Shown one piece after another: positions 35,426 to 46,555 of a stretch of 64,000 nucleotides of DNA (its first letter is position 1; each line of letters begins with the position of its first letter). The notes beneath the pieces are model-generated. The model was not told the origin of the DNA and ran no database searches. It worked only from the letters and a program-made list of their open reading frames with translations. Source of the stretch: Uranotaenia lowii (taxonomy: Eukaryota > Arthropoda > Insecta > Diptera > Culicidae); contig NC_073693.1 of NCBI RefSeq assembly GCF_029784155.1, positions 286,102,875 to 286,166,874 of the forward strand. Reading direction: 5' to 3'. The position numbers were made by a program, and so were the translations under genes.

Positions 35426-35779
35426 CCGTTCGTTTTTGGCAACATTCGATTTTGGAAACATCGAATTTGGCACATGTGCCAAAATCAGACGGTTAACAGA
35501 AACAACATAACCTTATAGTTTTCGCTAGAATAAGACCAATACAATTTAGACATAATAGCATGATAGGAATAAAAGAATTACATAAATGGCAAAAACAATC
35601 AAAAACTATAAACAAAACAAGAAAAGTTCTAAATGCATTAGAAACATAATGAAAAAATAATAAAAGTGATTTAAAATGATCTAAATTGTTTTAAAATAGA
35701 AGTTTTAATGTAGTATTACGTGAAAAAAAGTTATGTTCAAGCGATTTTCATTGATTAACAGCATTTTAAATTCAGTGGA

Positions 35780-36110
35780 AGCTGCCATCTTGGATTCCAA
35801 GATGGCGTCGGAAAAAAAAAATCGACATCTTCTAGCTTAGCCTTTTCATTCAATACTCGTATAGTGGTGGTTTAATGCGACTTTTTGTCAGCATTAAGCA
35901 TTAAAAGTTGAGCGGATGCCGCCATCTTGGATTTCAAGATGGCGTCGGATAGCGAAATTCGACTTCTACTCGTTTAGCACTTTCACCCGATACCCATTTG
36001 TTGGGGTTTCATGCGATTTCAAGTCATTTACACCATTTTAAAGTTCAGCGGAATCCACCATCTTGGATTTCAAGATGGCGAAATTTGACTTCAACTCATG
36101 ATTTATTCCA
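35780..36110 (-). repeat. Inverted array of the same units
   Basis: Three palindromes (35783, 35919, 36055) read GCCATCTTGGATTTCAAGAT or close to it. The linking words TTCGACTTCTACTCG and CATGCGATTT are the reverse complements of those in the forward array. Confidence 0.8.
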
Positions 36111-37109
36111 CGGGTCATTGAAAACCAATCCCTTTTCATTCAAAAAGTCTGTCCTCATTTACTGTACTAATGATTAACAACTCAGAAATGAGGAACTCAA
36201 CCTTAGCGTGTAATTGGTTTGTTTGCGGGAGAAACGTCAAATCGTAGCTTTTTTTGGGGTCATCATTAAACCATAATAAAACTATGAATTGACTCACGCC
36301 ATGTTGGTTGCAATATCGAAGGGTACAAAATGACGCCATGTTGATGGATTCACAATGCCAGCATTGGAAAATATTTTTTCAGGCCTTTTTTCCATCAATC
36401 CCATCATGATTGACCATCAGATTTGACGAGGCGCATTTATTTTAAGATACTATTTCATATACATTTTACCTGAAATCTTGACTGGCAGTAGAAAAGACGC
36501 TCATTATATGGGTAAAACATTGGTTTTTAGCTATTAATTTTACCAGATTCATATCTGAATAATGCAATCATCATTCATCAACCATTACGGTTGCTGGAAA
36601 AAATAAAAAAAAAACTCCGAGAACTGACAGAACCGAAAAAAACAAAAATTTCTAACATGTTTTATAATAGCTTTTTAAAAGCTTTGGTGACCAATATTGA
36701 TGACTAACAATGATTGGTCATGATGACGTTCCTAGGATAGGGCCAAATAGCCTAATTTTGGCTTTATTAGAGTCCAGGTGATGTTATAGAATGTACTTTA
36801 GCTTTTTATGAAGATTAATGCTATGGTCCAAACGACATTTTGCTGACCATAATAAAGCTAAAATTGTTACTTGGGACATTATTCACACTGTGATTCAATA
36901 TAGAACTTGTAGGGAATGTCAATTGCTGTTTGGAAATAACTGGCAAAAGTGGTAAAGCAGTATCGAATGTAAGCTATAGAGATTGTTATCAATATCTTAA
37001 AATTATTGGTTACCTTCCGTAAACTGAGGTAGCTTTGATCTCCTTTTTAATTCGTTTGGTTTGGTTTGTTTTTTAACCATTAAAGTCTTAAAACACTTTT
37101 TGTAAAATG

Positions 37110-37690
37110 GACTATAAAGCATGAGCATTAGACTGAGTCGATTTGGGGTCATTTTTGATTTTCTCAAACCCTGGGGTCTAAAAAGCTTCGTCTTGGTCCA
37201 AAACTCATCCATGATTTTTTGTAGAATTTTTAAGTAACATTTACATGAGTAAATTTGAACTTTTATGTTTGTATGGGAAAATTGAATATTTTGCACTGAA
37301 AAATCAACATCATTTTTGTTTCTTCTGTGGAACCAAGCCAGCTGATAGCTTTTGTGCCAATTTATAAAATTCCTTAAGGAAATTTTTTGCTGAACAACTT
37401 TGTAGAAGACCGTAACTTTATATATTATCAGGCAAAAAAGTTATTAGCTGTTTAACAGGGGTATGTCTTTTCGCATTGATAAACAATAAAATCAATTGAC
37501 ATCACTGCTTGGTGCCTAGCGAGGTATTGCTAAAAGTTCAAATTTACTCATGTAAACGTTACTCAAAAATTCTGCAAAAAATCATGGATGAGTTTTGGAC
37601 CAAGTTGAAGCTTTTTGGACCCCAGGGTATGAGAAATTCCAAAATGACTCCAAATCGACTCAGTCTAATGAGCATCCAATTCAGTAAGAA
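37110..37690. repeat. Foldback pair: minus copy 37110-37300 and plus copy 37535-37690
   Basis: Both copies carry AAGTTCAAATTTACTCATGT, AAAAATCATGGATGAGTTTT, then CCAAATCGACTCAGTCTAAT, in opposite orientation around a 235-base middle. Translated, both give the same frame (I-L-Q-K-I-M-D-E-F-W-T-K ...), but a third copy at 1790-1985 has stops. Between them lie 37352-37425 (shared with 1230-1300) and 37433-37531 (one arm of the 8361-8564 hairpin). Confidence 0.75.
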
Positions 37691-38039
37691 TCTTCAAACC
37701 TTCATATCAAACCTTAAACGCGATTTCATGCTTCGGTAACTTTGATAACTCAACTGTTTTCAAGCCAATTCTCTCAAAAATATGGTTTGATTGTGACTCA
37801 TATAATATCGATCGTATAATCATATAATGATGCCGAGAGGTCTAGAAATATCTATTACAGTTTAACAAATTTTAGAAAATCATCCAACATTTTTACTTTG
37901 GAAAACGAATTAATATTTTATTGTTGTCTGCAACTTTTAAGGTTAACCCACTATCCGTGTGTTTTTTTTTATTTGTTGTTGACTCGTCACATTTTTGGTT
38001 ATAAATAAGGCTGGAACAAATTTCAAATCCTTATTTTGT

Positions 38040-40247
38040 CACTCGGAGTTGGAACATCGCGAGGGGGGGATAATAAATAATAATGCAAAAAGCTAATAAA
38101 TTGGAAGAAATTGCACGAAAGCTTGTATGAAACAAAATTGCATACTATATCATTGCACAAAATCTATAAATCAAGTAAATTTTTATCGAAAAATTCAATA
38201 AAACCAAGAATATTAATGGTGATAAAACTCGAATCTTCCACAACTTTTTTTTTGCTTTTGTAATCTTTCGGATATATGATAAATTTATCGAAATTTCCAT
38301 AAAATACTTTATTTATTTCCCATTTCGGGTTTTTTGGAAATTTCGAAGGGGGGAAGGGGTGACAAAACAAGAAATTGATATTTGTTCCGGCGTAACTGTA
38401 CAAAATATTGGAACTGTCTATTTTTAGAAGAACACATGAAAAGAATGTTCACATTAATATTCCTATTCCTAAAAAAGGGAGGAGGGGGCATCCATACAAT
38501 TTTAATTGCAAAATTCGATAACTATTCGAGCAAATGAATCAAAATTGTTTTGGGAAGATTATTTGGATATGGGAAAAGGTTCTATGAATGTTTTCAAACT
38601 CCTTCCGATTTGCATTTGGAGGATAAAAAGAGGGAACGGGGTTTATACATATTTTTTTAATAATCTTGTTTTTCGGAGATGATTCGTCCCGTTTTTGCAA
38701 TACTCGATAACTGATCAAGCGAGGGGAATTAAATTTAGCATTCGAGGGTATTTGGGTGAACGAAATGTTCCTAAGATGGTTAGAAGCTCTTCCCACCTTT
38801 CATTTGTGAAATATAAAGGGGAGAATTTTGGCACAGTTTTTTTTAAGATGTCGAAAGTTGATCAGACGAAAGGCTCTGAATTTGGTATGGGATTGTATGT
38901 TGGTACGAGTAATGTTTCTATAATTATTCGGGGGCCCTTCCCTTCTCCTGTTAAGTGAGATAGGAAGAGGAGACGGAAGTCTCATACATTTTTGCTGCAT
39001 ATCTCTTGATTTATTCATACGAAAGCAACCAACTTTAAAAGAGGAGGGTTTTTGAGATGGATAAATGTTTCTATGCTTATTCGGAAGCCTTCAAGTGGGG
39101 GGATAAATAGAGAAGAAGGGAAGTTTTTTGCATAACTAGATAATATTTTAAGCAAATGGGGAAAAATTGGTCATAGAAAAGTTTATGGTAATGAGAATTT
39201 AAGACTTTTCCTTTCTATTATGTGTTGTGAGCCTACTTGATGGAACAATTCTACTAAACGTCAAACGTGTCTACTACATTGTCAAACGTGAACATATTTA
39301 CAATATCTATTTGAACTTAAAACGAAGGCTACAATAGTGATTTTATCTTATTTTTGTATGACCTGATCTGTAAAATCTCTGAAAAACTGTATTGTGAAAA
39401 GTAAATAGCTCATCCACTTGAAAACAAATGCTGATGAAAAGATGTTGAAAATAGTTTTATATTGTTCAACACCTTTTATTGTTATCTTCTTCTGTAAAAG
39501 TTGCTAAAAATATGCTTAAAGAGAGCAAAATGATACTGAATACATCTTTTCTCTAACTCTAGTACGCATTCCTCCAATGAATCCAATTGCACTACCTACC
39601 ACAATGCACAATGTCACTTTGACTTGGTTAACGGAAAAAAGTTTATTCTATCACTAAGAATGCGAGAGATTGATACAAATATATGGGAGTTAGCAATCTT
39701 CAATAAGCGGAATCAAAAATAGCGGAACTTTTCAATTCGCTAAATCAATCCAAACTTAGCGGCAAAATTAAACCGCTAACAAAAAGTAAGTGGACTAACT
39801 AGCGAATAGCGGATTAGCGCTTTCGTGCCGAACACTGCGCATTCACTTGAATGCAATGTTGAACTACCTCCTGACTTGTACTCAAACTTTCAGAAATTTT
39901 TTCCAACTTGAACAATTCTTGAAAAGATTGGGTACCAAGCCAGGAGATTCATACCTCGACCTCCACGTTGAGAGGCACGCACGCTATCACAAAACCATGC
40001 TTGGTGCATTGGAATGAGACCTTCAAATTTCCAATAAAAGTTTTCGAAGCATTTGCTTACCCGGCAGAAAAAAAAACAACTGAATGTATCAAAAGAGATA
40101 TAATCGTTTTTTTCGAAACGACCAAAACGAAGATTTTGATATCAAGCTATTTCTGAATAAGTTAATAATATCTCGTTGAGATGGGTTTGTGTAACAATCT
40201 TGATATGCTCTCCTGTTCGGGTAGCAGAGCACACAGGGTCAGCTAGT
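38040..40247 (-). mobile_element. Minus-strand relative of the CTAGCTGACCCGG repeat
   Basis: On the minus strand the element opens at 40247-40190 with ATACTAGCTGACCCTGTGTG. Tandem units with GGGGGAAGGGG or GGGAGGAGGGGG and AATTTAGCATTCGAGGGTAT (compare the CATGCCAAATTTGG block) run from about 39130 down to 38040. The piece 39130-40190 contains other DNA, including a hAT end at 39700-39837. The 3' end with the CAGA run is missing. Confidence 0.55.
39700..39837 (+). mobile_element. Right end of a hAT-type element related to 60604-62253
   Basis: AGCGGAACTTTTCAATTCGC, CTAACTAGCGAATAGCGGAT and the tip TGCCGAACACTG (reverse complement CAGTGTTCGGCA) match the ends of the 60.6 kb element. The left end is not visible. 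Confidence 0.65.
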
Positions 40248-40259
40248 ATTGAAATAAAA

Positions 40260-41298
40260 ATTGAATAAGTGTTGTTTCATACAAATGTTGCATCTAACCA
40301 TACTGTTTCATAATGCCCCGTTTGACGGAAGTGCCAAGTGCCGTAGACCTTCGGATGCTCGCCCGTTTGTTAAGCGATTTGGACTGATGCTCGCCATACA
40401 CCTTGTTCTAAACTTTCGTTTTATTAGCCAGAACAACATATTGTTTGCGAAAAATATTTGAATTTGGAGTTCAAACATCACACTCTCTAATGCACACAAA
40501 GTCATGACCATTTTTATTTTATTAGATGCGCCATAATGTTTTGGAATAAAGAAACATTCTTCTCAAAATTCGACGATGTCTTGTTATGGTGTTTAACCTA
40601 TGAGTTTAAATGAATATCTTACTAAAATCAACATTATTTCATTTTCATCAGTTTTTAAGCCATCTGATGTTTAAATTTTGTCAAAATGACTTCTGATAGT
40701 AATAAAGGCTGTTACTCTTCCAGAAATCAGTTAAAAAGACTTGGTTGAAAACACACATAACATTTTCTTAGAATTTTGTTTGTCTTTAATCCAATTTTTC
40801 TCCCAATCAAAAAAAGGCTGTTTTCTTCATCAAGTCAAAAAACCAAGCTAAAATGTGAACACATATTCTGCATACTTCCGGAGACTGTGGCTTGAGAGTC
40901 CGATATTCTTGACAAAAATTTGAACAGAGGTAGAAAATGCTTCAACAGTGACACAACAAATTTTAATAAATTTTTATACTGTATATGAGTGTTTTGATTG
41001 GTTTATGTTTTACTAGTGTTCAATATCTGGTACTTGTTCAATAACTAGTGTTTCTACTCTATTTTAGTGCAACAAAATCTGAAAAAATTGCAAATTGACA
41101 AAAACTTTAAAAAACAGCTACCTTTGAAAATTCTTCAAAAATTCTGTGTTTCGTATTTACTATCCTCTACTATCCTCTTCTCAAAATTTATTTGGTGTAA
41201 CTTAAACAATTTTGACGAATCATTGATTGAAATATACGGTTTTTTACATTTTTTGTGGTCATGATCTTAAAAAGTTAAAAAAAAACATTTTCATATGT
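40260..41298. other. AT-rich non-coding stretch
   Basis: The part 40300-40440 is slightly GC-richer. No repeat or frame of interest was recognised. Confidence 0.35.
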
Positions 41299-43139
41299 GC
41301 AATGGACTGCCCCAAATTTGTAAGGGAAATTTAAAACATGAAAAATGTTATACGCTGCAGGCTAAAATTGATCCTGGGCCTAGTACAAGATCTCATGCCA
41401 AATTTGGGCCAGATCGGATCACGGGAAGGGGTCGCTCAACGAGCCTGAAGTTTGTATGGGATATTGAGACATTTTGTTCGAGAGGAACATGAAAAACCAG
41501 TTTTTCGTCGATAACTTTTGTCTCCTTCGACCGATTTCTTTCAAAAACAGGTTTTCCTAAAGCCTAAATTATGACAAATATTTCATCCGAAGGTTGCATT
41601 TTAATTAGAGTTAAGATAAAAAAGTTATTAAGCTCCAAAAATTGGCTAACATTTTTAAGGGTGGTATTCATCACTGTTTTAATGAGGCGACTAAATGTCC
41701 GACCAGAACACTCAATGTGAAATGCCTGCCGTTTCGTCAAATAATGACCGATTTTAACCATTGTTGTTGTGCTCGATTGCAATTTTAATGTTTTTCTAAA
41801 ATTTGAGTTTGGATGATATACACTTGTTAGTTCGGAAGAAGTAAAGGCGGAAAAATACTTGACAATTTAAAAAAAAATTGCATAACCACAGGGGCTTAGG
41901 AACATGACTGGATGATTTATGATGCCAAATAAAAAAACAGTTTTCAGCAACAACTTTGGTTTCCTTCGGCCAATTTCTTTCTTCGGGTAAGATTCAAAAG
42001 TTATTAGGCTTCAAAAATGGGCTAACTCTTTTACAATGGTATTCAATACTGTTAATGAAGCGTCAATATGTTCGATCGCCCGATTCATTAACATTGATGA
42101 ATACTATCCTTTAAGAACAACCGTTTTTGAAAGGAACCAGCCAACGGGAACCAAAGTTAATGATGAAAAGCAGGTTTTTCACGTTTCTTCTGAGCAAAAT
42201 GTCTCAAAATCCCAAACAAACTTCAGGCTCGTTGAGCGACCCCTTCCCGTGATCCGAACTGGCCCAAAAGCACATCGAAAAAAAATCAAATCTCTAACAA
42301 AAAATAATTTGATCTGAAATGTTGTGCATATAATTTGAATTTTGTTAGTTATTCTATGAATAAAAAAAAAGTTTTTGAAATATAATAATTTTCCTACTAG
42401 AAAATAACTTCACGTGTCAACCTCATTATTTTTTGTAATAAAAAACACTCTAAACCAAATGATGTACTTAGTTTTAACTACACCTAAAATTATAGAAAAA
42501 CGTGAAAAGACTGTAAATGGACCTGTTTTTTTTTAAAAAAATTATCTTTTTATTGGCATCACAAATCGTCCAGTCATGTTACTAAGCCCCTGTGGTTATG
42601 CAAATTTTTTTTAAATTTTCAAGCATTTTTCCGCCCTTACTTCTTTCCGAACTAACAAGTGTATATCATCCAAACTCAAACTTTAGAAAAAATTAAAAAT
42701 TGCAATCGAGCACAACAACAATTCGGTCATTATTTGACGAAACGGCATGCATTTCACATTGAGTGTTCTGGTCGGACATTGAGTCGCCTCATTAAAACAG
42801 TGATGAATATCACCCTTAAAAAAGTTAGCCAATTTTTGGAGCTTAATAACTTTTTTATCTTAACTCTAATTGAAATGCAACCTTCGGATGAAATATTTGT
42901 CATAATTTAGGCTTTGGGAAAACCTATTTTTGAAAGAAATCGGTCGAAGGAGACAAAAGTTATCTACGAAAAACTGGTTTTTCATGTTCCTCTCGAACAA
43001 AGACTCGTTGAGCGACCCCTTCCTGTGATCCGATCTGGCCCAAATTTGGCATGAGATCTTGTACTAGGCCCAGGATCAATTTTAGCCTGCAGCGTATAAC
43101 TTTTTCAAAAGTCGGGTCATTTGGGGCAGTCTAATGTGC
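41299..43139. mobile_element. Large inverted repeat (foldback), arms of about 600 bases
   Basis: The left arm (41299-41935) and right arm (42546-43139) are reverse complements over nearly their whole length, with some indels. Matching words include ATCCTGGGCCTAGTACAAGA, GCATTTCACATTGAGTGTTC (inverted on the left) and CCCCTGTGGTTATGCAA. The tips are GCAATGGACTGCCCCAAAT and, reverse complemented, GCACATTAGACTGCCCCAAAT. The middle (41939-42300) holds two shorter, more diverged copies of arm segments, also inverted to each other. No transposase is present. Confidence 0.88.
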
Positions 43140-43140
43140 A

Positions 43141-43998
43141 ACGTATAGTTTCTAACTTCAGTTTGCTTGGATACAAAGTGAAATTTCTTTTGAGTATTCC
43201 GTAGCTGATCTAATGATTTTTTCCCAAAGAATTTTTTTTGTGAAATTTAAATTTTTTTAAAATTTAAATCGCTTGGAAACAAGAGAGATATATTGGTTTT
43301 AGTTAGGAGTGTCAAATTGATACTCCAGGGACTGAAACGGTTAAAAATTTCAGGGACGGATGAAAGTTAAACCAAAATTAACTTAGACCAAATTTTGACA
43401 AATCGATTAAAAATGTGTCAGTTATTATGAACAATTGACCAACATTATTAAAACATAAAAATTTTAGTCAAAATTATATACTGACCGCTGGTTTATTTCA
43501 ATGAAAATTAATATAAAAAGTATTTTCACTTTATGAAAATCTAGATGTTAGTTGAGCAGAAATTTATTTTTTTCTTCCGAAGCTTTTCATTCAGGTGTCA
43601 AATAATTCGTTGGTATTTGGCTCGAACATGTTTCGTAGGAAATGATGGATGTTCCAACCCACACTTTACTCATTCATTAATGCAACAGGTGTTGCGAGTT
43701 GCACACAATTCTTTACAGGTGCTTAAATTACCAACCAACATTGAGCTCCGGCCTCCGATCAGCATTATTTACATTTCAACCATTTATCGAGTATGATTGC
43801 AACACGCGTTGATCCGTGTTGGGAATTATGTAGAAAAAAGCGCAACAACAGCATTATCATTTTCTTTCCGAATGCACCCACCCAGCTTAAACACTGCTGT
43901 GTAAATAACTATTGTTATTACGTCAAGTTTTTCTCCTCAACATCAAAACCAGGAATCAAGTTGTTAAAATAGTTTCTTTCTCGTTTCCTTCATTCCAG
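43141..43998. other. Sequence upstream of the first visible exon
   Basis: AT-rich with no TIR or repeat match. It ends in the pyrimidine tract and CAG acceptor at 43998, so it is probably intron. A + frame at 43545-43796 has no domain features. Confidence 0.4.
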
Positions 43999-44228
43999 AT
44001 ACCGTGATCCCTGTTCGGCGAGTCTGAACGAAGATGACAACCACACGATCAAGCTGATCGGAAATGCCCAGCGGAAGGCCGTTACCCTGGCGAAAACTTG
44101 CGAAAATACCAACGAACTGCGGGAATGCCGTGCGCCCAAGGATTGGTCCATTCTGGCGCTGCAGAACACCCGAACCGGAAAGTCGCACTACCTGGTGATC
44201 TGCAAGTGTCCCGCGCACTACCGATTGG
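43999..44228 (+). CDS. Internal coding exon of a secreted cysteine-rich protein
   Basis: This exon encodes 76 residues and is open throughout. It starts after a strong pyrimidine tract ending in CAG at 43998 and ends before GTGAGT at 44229. The first base completes a codon begun in an unseen upstream exon; the last base (G) joins AG of the next exon to make Glu. Five cysteines lie at residues 5, 34, 43, 68 and 70 of the exon, with a C-K-C-P motif near the end and a conserved-looking W-S-I-L-A-L-Q-N stretch at 49-56. The spacing and length suggest a small disulfide-bonded extracellular domain. From memory only, it resembles insect proteins that automatic annotation labels U-scoloptoxin(11)-like; that label does not imply venom function and was not checked. 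GC content and codon use stand out from the AT-rich surroundings. The upstream exon with start codon and signal peptide was not found. Confidence 0.88.
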
Positions 44229-45794
44229 GTGAGTATAAAATAGTAGGACGCTTTTTAATCCGAAATGTTCAGCAATTTTGCGATCACAATGGCTCTTCAG
44301 ACAACCTGCCTATGAATTTGACCACAAACTTCTTCCTTAACATTGAACTGACCTCTAAAAGTAAATACTTCGTACTCAAGTACGTCATCGTACTTCTTCA
44401 TAAATGCTAAAATCTAGCTAAGATAGCGAAATTTGATCAATTGAACGAAGACAGTTGTGGTGTTTGTTTGAAAAAAAAAAAGAGTTCAAGAGGTAATCTA
44501 CCATTCACGACCGCAAGTTTAACGTAGAATCTTAATATATCGTCTTTGTCGCTGTATTTCTGGTAATAAATCCGTGTGTCGTGAGAAATGTTTAGCCAGA
44601 AGTATTGAAAATCTATTTCCGAATCAGCCAGCCAGCCCGATTAATATTGGCATAACATACGCGTACGCCTATACTGATCAAAAATTGACGAACAACTACC
44701 GAAAATCGTCGAAGTGTTGCGTGCAAACCAATGTGACTAATTTTTTCAGATTTGTCTGATGTTTCAGGGTCCATCCTGATAACTTAATAGGCCTCCATTT
44801 TTCCTGATTTTTGGAAATAATCCTGACTTTGCCTGATTTTCAAATTTACACGGAACATTATATATTTCAATAACCAAAATAATGTACATTTTAACCTTCA
44901 TCCGTCCTATAGTGTAAATATGATATTATTGGAAGTTTGGAGGCTTGTAACTTTTTTTCAGACGCATCCAAATATTTAAACCATCTTCTAGGACCTCCAA
45001 TTAATTTATGAAACGCTCCCTAAAAGCTTATACAAAAAAGTCCCTTTAAAGGTTGCCGAAAAAACTGTTTTTTTGCGAATAAAAATTCTGATTTTCTGTC
45101 ATTTAACCCAAAAATTCTGTGATGGTTTTCTGTGCTGGAAATAGCATATATTCTTTTAAAAGTCATGAAAAATTAAATCTTTTTTTACAGTTTTTTGAGA
45201 AGATCCAATAAACACTACAAATGTTGTACTGTTTTACCTAAACAAAGTTGCAAATCTGAAATTTATGATGTCAGAAAAATTTAAATTTTCTAAATACGCA
45301 CAAAAGTTTAAAAATCTGTGAAATCTGTAAATATTTCCAAAACTCTGTGTTCTGTGATGAAAATTTGCTCAAAATTCTGTGAAATTATAGACTTTTCAGT
45401 AATCTCGGCAACTTTGGAGTCCCTTTAAGGATCTAGAGTGTTAATTTAACACTATTCACTTCAAATCGCTATCACTACTTTCTCAACCGTACAAACTGAA
45501 CAATTTGACAACTTGTTCAAAATTTATACTGTTGTAAACCTTGTAACGTTATTCAAATATGATACTCCGACAAAATTCAGCTTCAATCACTGGTTTTTAT
45601 GATATTCAAGGTCAAAGGAAATAATCGATGAATCATGTTTCGTTAAAAAGATGGTATAGGTAGATGTCCATCTACCAATTTCACAAAATATTTTCGTTTA
45701 ATGTATAAAAAATTTGATGTTAAAAGCGTCTTAAATATTTACATGTCTTTCAAAATTTACACGTCTGTTGAAATTCATAGACGTGAAATAGTCA

Positions 45795-45895
45795 ACTCGC
45801 TCTGAAAATTCCATCAAATGTGGTGCTTCTTTTTAGTTACATCATATGTGATGTAATTTTACAAATGTTTTTGGTCACACACAATTCTTAACAAC
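45795..45895 (+). repeat. TTACATCATATGTGATGTAA repeat, copy 1
   Basis: GTGGTGCTTCTTTTTAGT, the near-perfect palindrome at 45837-45856, then TTTTACAAATG and GTCACACAC. The second copy at 46480-46555 is in the same orientation. Confidence 0.65.
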
Positions 45896-46359
45896 ACTGA
45901 ATAAGAAATTTCTTAAAATTACACGTCATGGAATGTGATGACGACATTGAATTTGTGTTTATATCAATATTACATGCACTGAACATGACAATGTCATATA
46001 AAATTATAAACTGTCAAGAACAGGACCATAGACAAATGTAAACAAAGCGTCAATAAGTCAAGTCGTGCACCAAAGTATTTGTTTTAAGCAGTTTTCCCGC
46101 GAGTGAGGTTCCCGAAGATCTTCGTGAAGCAGGCTCCACGTTACTCAACTTAGGATCCTGGGAAGAGAATGAGAGGGTGAAGTGAATCCTAATAAAAAAA
46201 ATGTGTGCTAAAAAAATGTTTGTTGCTAAATAAAATAAATTAAATAAGTTATAAAAAGGTTTCATTTTCATGCAGAGATGAGAACATTCCATTATTGAAT
46301 CAGATAAACAAAAAATAAAACAAAACAAACTCCAATTGGAAAGTTTCTCTTTCACTATT

Positions 46360-46555
46360 CAGTGAGATTAAAATTTACATCATTTTTATTTTACACGTTG
46401 CAAAATTCTACATTATTTTTATTTTACACGTAATAAAATTTCACTGGCGTGTAATTTCCAACTAGCACTGAATATTCCGTCATATATGATGCTTCTTTTT
46501 ATTTACATCACATGTGATGTAATTTTACAGATTTTTTTCGTAGTGTGTATGTGAA
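46360..46555 (+). repeat. TTACATCACATGTGATGTAA repeat, copy 2
   Basis: The perfect 20-base palindrome lies at 46503-46522. TATTTTACACGT recurs twice before it, and GTAGTGTG closes it, as expected for a MITE tip. The opposite tip was not identified. Confidence 0.65.

Larger units (their letters stand above)
34136..36875. mobile_element. Foldback-like element with CCCAAGTAAC ends
   Basis: CCCAAGTAAC at 34136-34145 is answered by GTTACTTGGG at 36866-36875. Next to the ends lie TTTTATTATGGT-type words, and AGTTTTATTATGGTTTAAT (34175) has an exact inverse at 36266-36284. Inside, tandem units run forward (34690-35425) and then inverted (35780-36110). This layout, long arms made of tandem subunits around a middle piece, is like foldback transposons. 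No clear target duplication and no transposase are seen. Confidence 0.6.

Noticed and set aside
34690..36110. CRISPR-like array
   Set aside because: Units are about 135 bases, diverged, and inverted halfway, in a eukaryotic context. Spacing and repeat length do not fit.
43964..44218. 84-codon minus-strand frame
   Set aside because: It is the shadow of the + strand coding exon at 43999-44228, which has matching splice sites and joins in frame with the next exon.
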